Shown: piece after piece, positions 42,765-60,346 of the stretch
How positions within the stretch are numbered: the first letter of the stretch is position 1
Layout: every line of letters begins with the position of its first letter
Origin: Amblyomma americanum
Lineage: Eukaryota; Arthropoda; Arachnida; Ixodida; Ixodidae
DNA: 64,000 nt
Assembly (NCBI RefSeq): GCF_052857255.1
Contig: NC_135497.1
Span: 117,915,744-117,979,743 of the forward strand
Direction of reading: 5' to 3'
Made by a program: the position numbers and the translations under genes
Notes under the pieces: model-generated
Databases searched by the model: none
The model's input: only the letters and a program-made list of their open reading frames with translations
Told to the model about the DNA's origin: nothing

Positions 42765-45700
42765 ATAGGGAATACCTTTTGTGAGAAATTTAGCGGATAG
42801 ATAAGCAGCAGTAAATCACTATCAGAGGTAATAAACTACTTAAAGGTCAGTTGGTCAACATTATAGGCTTGAGCTAAATTGCCGTAGAGATGTGTATCAA
42901 ATCGCTTTTCTTTTATTTTTTGTGGCATGTTCCCAAGGAGCACTGAATTTTATTTAGAGCATGCTGGCGTTATACCAGGCACAGCAACTGCTAGTCTATC
43001 AGCAACGTATGTTGGTCAAGCAAGTGGTAATAGAGGAGGCAATATATCTTATTGTTCCGAACGGCTGCTGAAAAATATTTCAAGTTTCATGGGGCAGAAT
43101 ATTAACAATCATAATATTGCTTTTTTGACTAGTACCAGATATGTATGGCGCCTTATGATCGAGTGACCCTATGCCAGTTCTCAAAACCACATTAGTAGGT
43201 TATGCAGGCATTTTGCTCATTCCTTGTAAGGAATGAAAATGTAAATGTAAAATTATTGCCAATCACTTCACATTTTTGTAATTGCGATGGGAACAAAGAG
43301 ACGGGTTTTTGTTTGAGATGAGAATGGACTGCAAGTGTAAAACATCCGTACCAAACAACTGCGACACGATAAGGTTGCCGTGAAACGCATGAGACTGAAG
43401 GAATAAGCGTCTTTTTTTTTTTTTTTTCTGGCAATGTCGGTCACAAGAAATTACCACTGTTTCTTCCACAGGTGCATACTTTTAAAGCAGTACACTGCCT
43501 TTGTGTAGTTGCGGTTGCCTAAAATTGATTCCCTGTGAATTGGAGTTGCTATATGAAGGATGTAATGAACAAAACTGTCGACAGGAAAGCACTGAGAGGC
43601 AGCAGGCCTTTAAAAGCCGTGTTCGTATGCACCGTGGAGACCGACCACCTGCTCCCTTTTGAAGTCAAAGCTACGACAGCATGAAAAGAAAACATTCACA
43701 GTAGCAAGCAACGGCGCCATTCCGCACGCTTGTGCCCAGTGTCGCTGTATCATTGTGAACAAAGCTCCTGTATGGGAGCCGAACATCTCAAGCTCTTAAT
43801 TAATTCATTTAAGGCCAGTGCTTGCATTCTTTCGTTTCCATCCCATCCGCGACCAAACGATTGCCACAGCTAGTGCTTCAACATCTTATTTCTGACGTGC
43901 AAGTTATGACTATCACACTTAGTTGGCACCCATTGTTGAAGAGACACCGTATATTTAAATTTTTAACATTGTAAGAGACGCTTCCCAGTTTGCAGGAAAT
44001 TTAATACTTTAGATTTCCACACGCTAATGTTTTGGGTTTTCTGATAGCTTACCTTTTCGCTGATTGGGTTATTGCCGCAGCGTTGTCACCGGAGGAGTGC
44101 ACCCGAGTTGGTCATGAACTACGGTTTGAGGTTTATGAAAGCTGTTGCGGCGTTCCGGCGATGACACTCACATATCGTTCGAAGCGAAGAACTACGCTTC
44201 GTTCTGGCCATCTCTTGCGGTGACGGTATTCTTTGAGCAGCGCTGTGTGGGGCACATCGAGCCTACGTAGCTCGACTCGCTGATTCCAGTTGCCGAGGGT
44301 CAAAGCGTGGTATGCGTAAGCGTTTCATTAACTTACATATTGCATACCTTTGAAAAAATAGACGGAATCGAATTAATTTAGACAACTTCACGCAGCACCG
44401 AGTTTTTAGCAGAAGCCCATCTGACTTCGTGGCAATCACGATGCTGCTGCCCCGCCAATTTCGAGATCGACAAAAGACTGGCACTGCATTTTTGTAAAGT
44501 ATTTTATTTTTATTTTATACTCATTTCACAAAATGAGGCACTACTTTGCGTGTATTTTTTGCAAAATGGTTGTTTCAAAACTGTCTGTTATTATTTCGCT
44601 AAATTTGGCAGGACTTGCTTTGTTGGTTGCCCTGTTGGTGCTGTTGGCTAGGAAGATGGCCGCGTCCAGGGCGGAAAACGCGTTTCCTTAAAATTTTCCT
44701 GCAGATTGCTTGCCTGCATCTTTACAGCTTTTCAGCAGTGATTTTTAGCAGTTGTGGTGTAGTTTACCTTTGTAATATGACGAGGCGTTCCCTCTTAATG
44801 TGTGAAATCAACCTCCGAAAATGCATTCGTTCTGCAGGCACCTCATCGCATGGATTTTGTGCATCTCGGAAGGCCCTCATTGCTTTTTTTCTTACTCCAG
44901 TAGCAAACCTGTTGTGTGCTCCACTTCTGGTATTTTGTGCCTTCTCATTATCCCTCATTGGGTATCCACCGCAAGGCACTACCGTCATGATGTGGTGAAA
45001 AGCTGTGACGCCAAATAAGATGAAATTTGATGGACCGTTGTCGAGGTGGAACAAATTTTGGCCTTGCTAGATTGTCAGGACGTGCTCAAGTGCCTAGCAT
45101 GTGCATTGTAGTGAGATATATGTGCCGACTTCAAACTGCCGAAGAACCGCAAGATGCTTTGGTTACCTTGTACAGAAGAACGTGCTCTTTGGCTGAGTCG
45201 CATTTTTGCTGTGCTGTGGACACACAGTATGCAATGTAAGACTGTTCTGGTTGTTTATACCCAATTTATAATCCTGTATGCTACTTGACATTTTTGCCTT
45301 TCAGTAAACAAGTCAAAATGAGGCCTATTGCATATGCTCCTTCCTATTGTTTTTCTAACACTGGCACAGTACGCGTTCGACCAAATAAATGTTAGTGTAC
45401 CAGCCTTACTTCAAGCAAGTTAACACGCACTGGATTCTCTTGAAGTGCTCGTTCCTCGAGAACATTATTGACATTTCGTAACGAAACTATAAAATGTACT
45501 AATAGCAAAAACTTTTCTTGTTAAAGGGCATATGGGGTACTCATACAAGCTGTCATCTAAAAAGCTGTAGCTATCCCATCTTTCAGTACAAGCACAAGTT
45601 ATAGTAAACGCACAAAACAGTGCAATATTTGAGCAATGCGAGCTCAAAATAAAAAAAAGTTTGGCTCATAACTGCATGAACAGCTGGTGACAAATGCCAT

Positions 45701-46675
45701 AACAGGAGGACTGACATCTCCAGATGTGAGTTGCAGGTAGTGTAGGGTCTGCTAAGGGGTGTGTTCAGAGTACACTTAAGAGCTAAGAAGTTACATTATA
45801 TTTCAATTCCTTATAGGCAACCTGTGATGAAGTCTGCTGCGTTGATTGCAGTGCTGCAACACAGCCTAGCAAGAGAGCATGCATTTTATAGTTGCAACCA
45901 TGGTGCTTTTCCATGCCACCTGCCTGCTTTTATGGGCATAAGCATGTGTGCTCTGTCGAAGCCACATGTGATGTGTGTCAGCTAAGTGGGGTACGATGGG
46001 GGCACCTAGGCAAGGGATGTTATCAGCCAAATGTACATATTCATAATCATTCCTGATGTGCTGTTGCATTTGTCACTGCCAAAGCAGCTGACAGCAGCAG
46101 TTTTTAGACGCACATTTGAACAATAATATATATATTTTTCACAAGAGGCATTATCTTACAGGGAAGGCGTGAAAACTCGTCTGCCACCCAGAAAAATTGT
46201 TTGAAAACAAACGCACATTGGTGACATGGGCGTGACCAAATTCTACAAGGTGCCAACTGCACCTGTGAAGTGAAAAGAACCACCGTGCGTTGCTTGTGCC
46301 TGTCGATAACGTGAACTGCACTAGCACAGCAGAAGCTGGAGTTTGTTTTCAACCTGTGAAGCTCAAGGAGGTGAGATGCGAATGTACAGAGCGGCCATGT
46401 GAAACAGGCAGATTGCAGTGCTGCCTGGGCACTGCAGGCTGCCTATGAACACAACATTGACAAATGTTTAATCCTGAATGCACCCATTTCTTGTGTTTGT
46501 CAATGCACCTTGCAACTCTCGTCAGTTCTGAAAGAACTATTGAAGTCGCTTAACTTTGTTTTCATAAAGCAGCTAAAAGCTTAATATTTATGGTATAGGT
46601 ATTTGAAAGGATTCCTGAGCAATATTAATTAAAAGTAGGATTCAATTTTTATGCACCAAAGCAGCATCATATTAA

Positions 46676-46855
46676 GTGCTTCACAGTTTTAAGCTTTGTG
46701 CTCAGCACTGTAATACACTACTTCGTAGTGGTGCGAGTAGCTTCGTTATACAGTCATTGCTATGTGTGCTTCACAGTTTCAAGCTTTGTGCTCAGCACTG
46801 TAATACACTACTTCGTAGTGGTGCGAGTAGCTTCGTTATACAGTCATTGCTATAT
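46676..46855 (+). repeat. Two-copy 90-bp tandem duplication
   Basis: Units 46676-46765 and 46766-46855 both start gtgcttcacagttt and end cagtcattgctat. They differ at about one or two positions (tttaagc versus ttcaagc). The near identity implies a very recent duplication or an assembly duplication. Confidence 0.95.
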
Positions 46856-47219
46856 GGACATCAAGTTAAGTACTCTCTTTTACTACTTTTGCTCTTCTAT
46901 GCTCACCTTCTCAGGCATGAGTTCCTTGCCATGTTCATTTCATTCATCTCATTGAATGAAACTTCAACAAATGTGAATGGGCCTCTGTGGTAATGCAGCA
47001 GCAAAGCCATTCTGTTGGACAAACCAGGCTACAGGTTTAATTTTACAGTACATCTTCCTGGGCTTACAAACTAAACATTTTGACAGATTTGCCTGTCTGG
47101 GAGGCAGTCAACGAAAAAAAGTCGCCATTGACCGCCTCCCCACAGTGCGACGTGGCTAACGTCCTTAACCGCCCTCCCTCCTCCCCCTCCCCCATGCCTT
47201 TCACTTCACAGCTTTCGTT

Positions 47220-47400
47220 CCTTTGACCCCCTCCTCCCCTCCATACTTAAAAGACGCTAGCTACTGCCCTCAGTCGTCCCTGATGAAGGAGCTGAGCCGG
47301 CTTCGAAACGTTGGGTTAAAATTAAAGTTTTTGGTTGGACATGTGCAGTTTATTAGTCTTCCGGGGCTAGTTGGTGGAGCATTGCCTAACAAAAGGCAAA
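47220..47400 (+). repeat. Penelope-like terminal/UTR sequence
   Basis: It contains ccctgatgaaggagctgag...ggcttcgaaacgttggg followed by ttaaagtttttggttggac. This is the wording I associate with the terminal region of arthropod Penelope elements, some of which carry hammerhead-type cores of the form ctgatga...gaaac. It lies just outside the minus-strand Penelope ORF at 47.7 kb. Confidence 0.45.
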
Positions 47401-47439
47401 AACAGCACTGAATTTAACACACCCCACAGAAAGACGGAC

Positions 47440-48450
47440 AGGACGGGTGTTGACTCCAACCGTGTTTATTGAAGGCCACATGTAGCATATACATAGCCCG
47501 AAGAAGGTGAACGCATGCACATTTCCCATATGGCAAAAAAAATAATCAAAAACACCACACAGACTGAAACTACTCATTATTGAGTATTTTTAAACAATCT
47601 ATGTTCACTTGCTTGCAGGGAGATAGAAGTGCTACTTACGCACTTGTCACCTCTCTCTTTGATAAAGAAGGCCAGTTCGTGAGCTAATCTATCTTTACTT
47701 CCAGCTAGAATTGATCTCCCCAAATTGCGGTTCAGTTTTTCCCATTTTTATCGATGCAAGAGCGGCAATGGACAGGTAGGTTTTCGAAAGAATATGATGC
47801 GTTCCCTAACGACCTTTTGTGTTCCCCAGCACGCTCGTTTACGCAGCGTCCAGTCTGGCCGACGTACACCTTGCCACATGTAAGGGGGATCTCGTAGACT
47901 ACTCCTGTGGCACACCTTATGTAGGGCTTCGAGTGTTTTTTTTCACAGTTGAATGTTTCTTTAGCACCGCTGCTAACCTTGAGGCACATCTTGACCAATT
48001 TGCAGGGGGCGGAGAAGACCATAGGAACTCCGTACTTGTTGCCAACTCATTTTAGATTGTGGGACACCTTGTGAATATATGGTATCACCACTGGTTTGGC
48101 TTTGCCGAAATCTTCTTCCCGGCATTGCCTCTGCAGCTGTGTCTCGGTCACGGCAGCCAAGACGTGGTTAGGGAACCCTGCTTTACGCAGTCTATTTACC
48201 TCACCCTGGAAGCTTGCCCACATCATGTGAGAGCATGACTTGAGGAGTGCTGACTCCATGGAAAGGGTAGCAATAGCCCTCTTGAACAGTTTTTGACTGG
48301 GCCGAATCAAACGATAAAAAATTCTTCTTGGCCCTAGGAAGGTAGCGGCAGTGTTTTCTGGTGCTACCCTCTCGATATCCCTGCTCTCTGTTTTTCTGCA
48401 AATCTTCCAGTCTTCTTCCCTATTTTCTTTATTTCCGCTGACCACAGCTC
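47440..48450 (-). pseudogene. Penelope-like element 3' part (RT end and GIY-YIG)
   Basis: Minus-strand frames: 48445-48047 encodes the C-terminal part of the RT (RLRKAGFPNHVLAAVTETQL, then AKPVVIPYIHKVSHNLK). After a one-step frame change, 48022-47732 encodes the endonuclease linker and GIY-YIG domain (GVVYEIPLTCGKVYVGQTGR, VNERAGEHKRSL, and a Cys/His pair HCRSC). The RT palm is absent, so the copy is 5'-truncated. Residues of the GIY-YIG core (VVYEIP, KVYVGQTGR) are intact. Confidence 0.75.
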
Positions 48451-48579
48451 AGCCAGAACTTAACATAGTAGATAGCAATCGTTGCTGCAGTCATACATAT
48501 TTTGGTTCTGCTTTGTTTTTTAATAAAACCACAGCAACGACAAGAGACTTGATTTTATTTTCTTTACACTCCATTTTAG

Positions 48580-48732
48580 CGTGTTACACGAGGGACTGGT
48601 ATTGACAAGATACAGGACGTTGCAGCAGTCACCAAGTTTGATGGGCAGAATATGGCAGCAGTATGGTACGGCTATGGTAGTGGTATGGATTTTTCTTGCA
48701 GACTCAGTACGAAAATGCCAGTCTGCAGATAA
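48580..48732 (+). other. Exon-like frame with AAVWYGYGSG
   Basis: After an acceptor-like ccattttag, 50 codons are open to TAA. The peptide contains QNMAAVWYGYGSGMD, similar to the frame at 42633-42764 in sequence and in starting with CGT after the acceptor. Nucleotide similarity (cagcagtatggyayggc) is also visible, so a shared repeat is as likely as a shared exon. Confidence 0.2.
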
Positions 48733-49185
48733 TTTTAAAGCACATCGAACAACTCTAGGTGAAAACATTGAGAGCAGCATAATCTACATTTACTCACTAA
48801 ACATGCTGAAAGTAGTTCACTCCAAAAAATGCAGTACAGTTGTTATTAGAAGATATCATGCATAATACAGCAACAGCCCCAACACTCAACATGCAATAAA
48901 ATTGTGCTGGATCCGGAGCCATGTCAGCATATGCAGTAACAAAAGAGCTGACGGGAGTGCTTTATGAGCATACGAGAAACTAGAATAAGTAAATATTCCA
49001 CATACATTGCTTGAAGCTTGTGGATAGTAAGCTAGAAAAGAAATAGTAGACCACTTCATATAATGCTAACAATAAGCTACACCTGGTAAAGCAGATTCTC
49101 AGCGAATCAAAGTTATGTCGGCACTAAAGAATGCTTTATTAAACTTGTCTTACGCCACCTTCACATCGGGCATATGCACGTTACG

Positions 49186-49426
49186 CATAACTTCAGGCCA
49201 CCGTGGTGGTGCAGTGGCTATGGTGCTCGGTTGCTGACCCGAAAGACACAGGTTCCATACCGGCCGCATAGGTCACATTTCGATGGAAGTGAAATGCTAG
49301 AAGTCCTTGCACAGTGCGACGTTAGTATATGTTAAAGAACCCCAGGTGCTTGAAATATACGGAGTCCTTCACTACGCCGGCCCTCATACCCTGAGTCACT
49401 GTGGGACTTTAAACCACATAACTTCA
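49186..49426 (+). mobile_element. Ruka SINE with target-site duplication
   Basis: The element spans about 49196-49416, beginning ggccaccgtggtggtgcagtgg, with gctgacccgaaagac, tttcgatggaagtgaaatgc and ttaaagaaccccaggtgc, ending gactttaaac. It is bounded by cataacttca at 49186-49195 and 49417-49426. It is in plus orientation about 2 kb before the RanBP9-like start. Confidence 0.8.
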
Positions 49427-50594
49427 TGCTTATGAAACAAGGAAAGCCTGTTTGTGAATGGAGTTTCAAAATGGTCATGGTAAAACATATTCATGCAGAA
49501 AGCTCAAGGAACTAAGAATGCCTCATTGCCTGCTTTGCACTGGTATGTTTCACCCCATAATTTCAATATATGCCTGTATTGTCCACATACATTCTTAATG
49601 TATGTGTCTGTTAAGACATTTTTAATTTAAGAAACACATACTCAGTGTGTGTGTCGTATATGTGAAGTGATGTGCGTACGTGAATAAGCAGCTCTTGTCA
49701 CAGCTACCTGTCGATGAGAGGAGTCCGGGCTGAAAGCAGTTCGCTTTTGAACTGCAAGCTGAATATTTGGGAAGTTTTTCTTGCAGCTTTTTTTAGTACA
49801 CTAACAATGGTGCTGCAGCATTTTTGTTGCCACACATTACACATGTTAGTATGCAGTACTCTTTGTTGGATTTAAAAGATTACTAGAAAGTTGCCACGAC
49901 CTTGTGGTATCCTCCTCAACAGGGAGTCTTTTCTCATGTGTGTGTGCAGGCTTCAGGTGGTGAGGACAGTGCTTTCACTTCACTCCTGTGTGCAGGGCAT
50001 CAGCACTTTAAACTGGGCAATTGTACTCGTGCTCGGTGCCTCTCTTGACTGCACAAAGAGAATGAGGCTAAGCAAAGGAAAGTCATTCTTTTTGATGCAT
50101 TTGTTCATCTTCTTGCCTCAACTTGCACTTAGTGTTGGGTCAGCTCGCCACCTTGTTCGAATCAGCAAGGTGACATTGCTTTCACGGCACTGCAAGCTGC
50201 CAGAGAGAAGCAAAAGAAAAAAATTTAGGCCTGAAGGTCGGTATGAAGCCTACGAAAATGTGAAATCTGCTAGCTTCGCTCGGCAGCTGCGTTCGATCTC
50301 GCTGGGCTGTAAATGCACCGCATGCGAGCAAGCGCCGCAGGACCGCATGACAACAATCGAGACGGAGCTCCAGAAGATCTAACCTTCAGCAGTCTCCTTT
50401 AAAGTTCATCGTTGACACAGCCTGTCCCAGCCAAGCATGGATGCCAGCGCCGGGACAGTAGCGCCAGTGGAGCAAGAAGACCATTTACGATATTTGCGGG
50501 CATATGTTTGGGATGGGGACGGAAAAATATGGTCGTAAGAGAAGACAGGGTCAGCCTGCGTATCACCAAAAATAAAGTAACGGAGTGTCTAGCG

Positions 50595-50775
50595 TTCCGT
50601 CCAGACGGAACGTTTACTGCTGCTGCAGTTCCGTCCAGTGGTGGTGGTGGTTATGTTCGGTTGGGTTGGGATAGGTTAGGTTAGGTTCCGTCTGGACGGA
50701 ACTCTAGCGCAAATTGGGAGTTCTTGTTTGGGTTACGTTAGGTTAGGTTGGGTTGGGTTAGGTTAGGTTAGGTTT
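50595..50775 (+). repeat. TTAGG-like tracts with palindromic boxes
   Basis: Two short runs of ggttaggttagg (50673-50688 and about 50735-50775) carry the arthropod telomere unit TTAGG, mixed with the variant ggttggg. Near them lie TTCCGTCCAGACGGAA (50595-50610) and TTCCGTCTGGACGGAA (50686-50701), which are complements of each other, and the phrase gaactctag(c/g)gcaaattgg twice. This is an interstitial repeat cluster of unknown origin. Confidence 0.6.
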
Positions 50776-50989
50776 GGTCTGGACAGAACTCTAGGGCAAA
50801 TTGGAGTTCCGTCTGGAACTCTAGCCACAGCCGTAAAGTAAACGCACTGCACACCAATGAGTACGACAGGATCGCGCGACAACTATCGCGACGGAGTTTC
50901 GGCATAGCTAACCTTCGGTTTTCTTTTTTTTTTCAACCTGTACACCGCTCGTGCTGGTTTTGGGGCTGTGCCTTAGCGCGATACTCTGT

Positions 50990-51440
50990 CCTATGCACAT
51001 TTCTTCCCGATAAAACTATCGAAACCAGCGGCCAGCCAGCCCGCCAGCTGCCCCGTCGACCGACGTGAAGATGGCGCGACGAACGAAGGCGATGTAAAAA
51101 GTGGATTGCTGTTGAGAAGCTTTAATGCAGCAGACCATTTTATTAACAGTGCATTTCAGTTTGTGCATTATGTGGTATGCTCAAACAAATGTAAGCGGCA
51201 TAATTGTTTTGTTTTGCTCGTGTTTTTGTGTTTAGTGACGCCACCGGAACTTCCGCTGCTGCACCTTAGGGTCTTTGAAAACACGCGCCCGGGAGCTGAC
51301 TCTGCCCACACCCCTCCGTTCCGCGGTTCCGCTTTCTCTTTCCAGCTGATTCGTCTTGCCGCTAGGGGGTTTGGAGTCGAGGAAACACGAAGTGACGTAT
51401 TTTACGTAAACGCATCCGGGTAACTCCGTACTACAATACA
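50990..51440 (+). promoter_or_regulatory. Presumed promoter and 5' UTR of RanBP9-like gene
   Basis: It is GC-richer than its surroundings. There is an AAGATGGCG box (YY1-like) at 51069-51077 and a TGACGTA element in gaagtgacgtattttacgtaaac near 51390-51415, resembling a CRE/ATF site. There is no TATA box, consistent with a housekeeping gene. The transcription start was not located. Confidence 0.35.
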
Positions 51441-58285
<6,845 letters not shown>

Positions 58286-59566
58286 GTACTGTTCACTGTG
58301 CTTCTCTTTCCTCATTTTGTGCCTAAGATTCGTAGCCACCCATCTCGAATAAATTGAGTGGTGAAGTTTTTATGTTTAAGAACAGAAATTATCAGTGCTG
58401 AAATTTAGTCCACCTTTGTCTCTTCCCATCCGAGTGCATATGCTCTCTCTCTCTCTCCTTGTTTCGCATATAACATGAACCAATAACTCTGGAAAGGGTT
58501 CATTGGTAGTTTGAAAAATCAGAACTGAAGCAACATTGTTTCCAGTCACCTGGTGCACTTCAATAAATAATTTATTCCTTATTGCCTAGGCGGTGTGGGG
58601 TTTTATTGGGGAGATAAATACGTTCTCCCTCATATAACCGCGGCTGACACAGTTCAAAACCACCAGACCCCACCCCGTGATCGCGTACGCTACCGAGCGC
58701 TCACTGACCACGGCGGCCCTTGCTCTGAGGGAACAAAGGAACAACATATTGGCTGACACAAACAGGCATATTGCTACAGCAACAATAACGCCAGCTAGCA
58801 ACAAGGTACGCTAATGAATCAAGGTTGTCCGACTCACCAGCAAGGTTACGAGCGAATGTTCGCCCACGCTAGGGCAAGGGATACTCCGAAGGCCGGATGG
58901 GACGAGATATGGGAGCGAGTTTCCCCGTCGCTGCTTCGCCCCGCTGGCGAAGAGCGGAGCCGCGAGCGACACGTCTGCTCGCGCCGATGATCCCAGCCGA
59001 AGAGCCTTCTGCCCTCTCCCGCGTACGAGCAGGCTGTCGCGTTGCGACGCTGGCGCCCTAGTTAAGGTAACTAAGAAGGGAATGATGCTCCTCCTCGAGG
59101 CGAGGCTGCTGCTGCACGGTGCATCGCGGGAAAGTCTACACAGGGGACTGCAGGGCAGATCCCCACAGTGGTTGTTTTAGAGTAAATAACTTTCACCATT
59201 GGAAGTGGATGAAAATTTCAGCTGGAAAAAACCCCCTGACAGAAACTTTTTTTTCATATGACACCGAAATAGTTGAATGCCCTTGCTACCATCCGTCAGA
59301 AAACTAAAAAAATACTTTGGTCTAGACTTACTTGCCTTAAATTGAACGTAGAGTGCCAGAAAACACACAAGCTAGACTCGTTATGAGCCAGAAATGACTC
59401 TCTGCTTTCAACCACTAGTGCCAAGTGCTAGATGGTTAAATATTCTGCGCCTGACAATGGGCAGAATACTGATGTGACGACCGCTGTGGCCTGCCAGGGT
59501 TAGACAACTGTAATCATGACAATGCATGCACCTTTGTGGTTTTGTGCACTTGGTTCAGTGCGTTGG
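58286..59566 (+). other. RanBP9-like intron 5, first part
   Basis: It contains a probable minus-strand solo LTR (58588-59085). The flanking 58286-58587 and 59086-59566 show nothing recognisable apart from a CT microsatellite near 58443-58458. Confidence 0.5.
58588..59085 (-). mobile_element. Probable solo LTR
   Basis: A block of about 500 bp that is clearly GC-richer than its surroundings. On the minus strand it ends with ttatatgagggagaacg...ccccaataaaaccccacacc, that is, an AATAAA shortly before the terminus, as in the R/U5 part of an LTR. No internal gag-pol sequence flanks it, so it would be a solo LTR left by recombination. Exact ends and target duplication could not be fixed. Confidence 0.4.
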
Positions 59567-59573
59567 TTCAGTG

Positions 59574-60242
59574 GTGGGCTCGGTGGCTGTGCCACGACGC
59601 AGTCATCAAACCCGCTCGTTTTCGCTACGCAGGTTTTTGCACCGCTCGTCACCCAGATGCTATTTCTGTCCCTGGTTCCCGCCCCTTCGCATGCCACCTC
59701 TGCCATCGAATCCCTTCGTTTCAAACCTCCTGCCGGCCTTTCTGCACAGCAGCCTGCGGCTTCAGCCTGTCCGGCAGCGCCACCTCTGCTATTCCTCGAC
59801 TACCCCCGGACTCACCCATGGTCATTGACAGCGACAGACACGGGGACTATAAAGGCGCATCACCAACGTCCGGCACCCTGTGGGCTCAGTGGCTGTGCCA
59901 CGATGCAGTCATCAAACCCGCTCGTTTTCGCTACGCAGGTTTTTGCACCGCTCGTCACCCAGATGTTATTCCTGTCCCTGGTTCCTACCCCTTCGCATGC
60001 CGCCTCTGCCATCGGATCCCTTCATTTCAAACCTCCCGCTGGCCTTTCTGCACAGAAGCCTGCGGCTTCAGCCTCTCTGGCAGCGCCACCTCTGCTATTC
60101 CTCGACTACCCCCGGACTCACCCATGGTCATCGACAGACATGGCGACTATATCGGCGCATCACCCGCGTTCGGCGCCCTGTGAATTCGGTGGCTGTGCCA
60201 CGATGCAGCCATAAAACCCGCTCGTTTTCGCTACGCAGGTCA
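59574..60242 (+). repeat. Tandem 5' monomers of CR1/L2-like element
   Basis: Two full units (59574-59879, 306 bp; 59880-60179, 300 bp) and a partial third (60180-60242) each start gtgggctcrgtggctgtgcc or its variant and contain aacccgctcgttttcgctacgcagg. Unit 1 ends with gactataaaggcgcatc, a TATA-like box placed about 28 bp before the next unit's start. In unit 2 this reads gactatatcggcgcatc. Both unit lengths are multiples of three, so a Pro/Ala/Ser-rich frame of 232 codons runs through them (59516-60214), but it stops before ORF1 and is probably not a gene. Confidence 0.8.
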
Positions 60243-60346
60243 GTAAGCAATACTCTCTTTTCACAAAAAAATCGAGCAACTTCTGTCTCCTGCAGCTACC
60301 GAGCCCACAGTGCTGCCTTTCTATTGCCCTTGAATGTGCTGGTGTC

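Larger units (their letters stand above)
42013..47439. other. Spacer downstream of MULE gene
   Basis: No gene could be supported across 5.4 kb. Notable pieces are a C18-type tract at 42263-42280, an exon-like frame at 42633-42764, a 90-bp tandem duplication at 46676-46855, and a Penelope-UTR-like stretch at 47220-47400. A minus-strand frame at 44764-45054 contains MRAFRDAQNPCDEVPAERMH, faintly reminiscent of a Harbinger N-terminus, but nothing around it continues the similarity. Confidence 0.45.
48733..51440. other. Region upstream of RanBP9-like gene
   Basis: It contains a SINE (49186-49426), a 163-codon frame at 49891-50382 with no recognised domain, a tract of TTAGG-like repeats with two 16-bp palindromic boxes (50595-50775), and a GC-richer presumed promoter region (about 50990-51440). 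No coding exon is firmly supported. Confidence 0.45.

Noticed and set aside
44764..45054. Minus-strand Harbinger N-terminus
   Set aside because: One segment (FRDAQNPCDEVPAERMHFRR) is suggestive, but neither side continues with transposase motifs.
49891..50382. 163-codon frame as a gene
   Set aside because: It has no recognised domain, mixed hydrophobic and basic composition, and no convincing start or splice partner. It could not be supported beyond chance.
59516..60214. 232-codon Pro/Ala-rich open frame as a host gene
   Set aside because: It runs through two in-frame 300-306 bp monomers of a LINE 5' UTR. Openness follows from the unit lengths and composition, other frames are open too, and it stops before ORF1.
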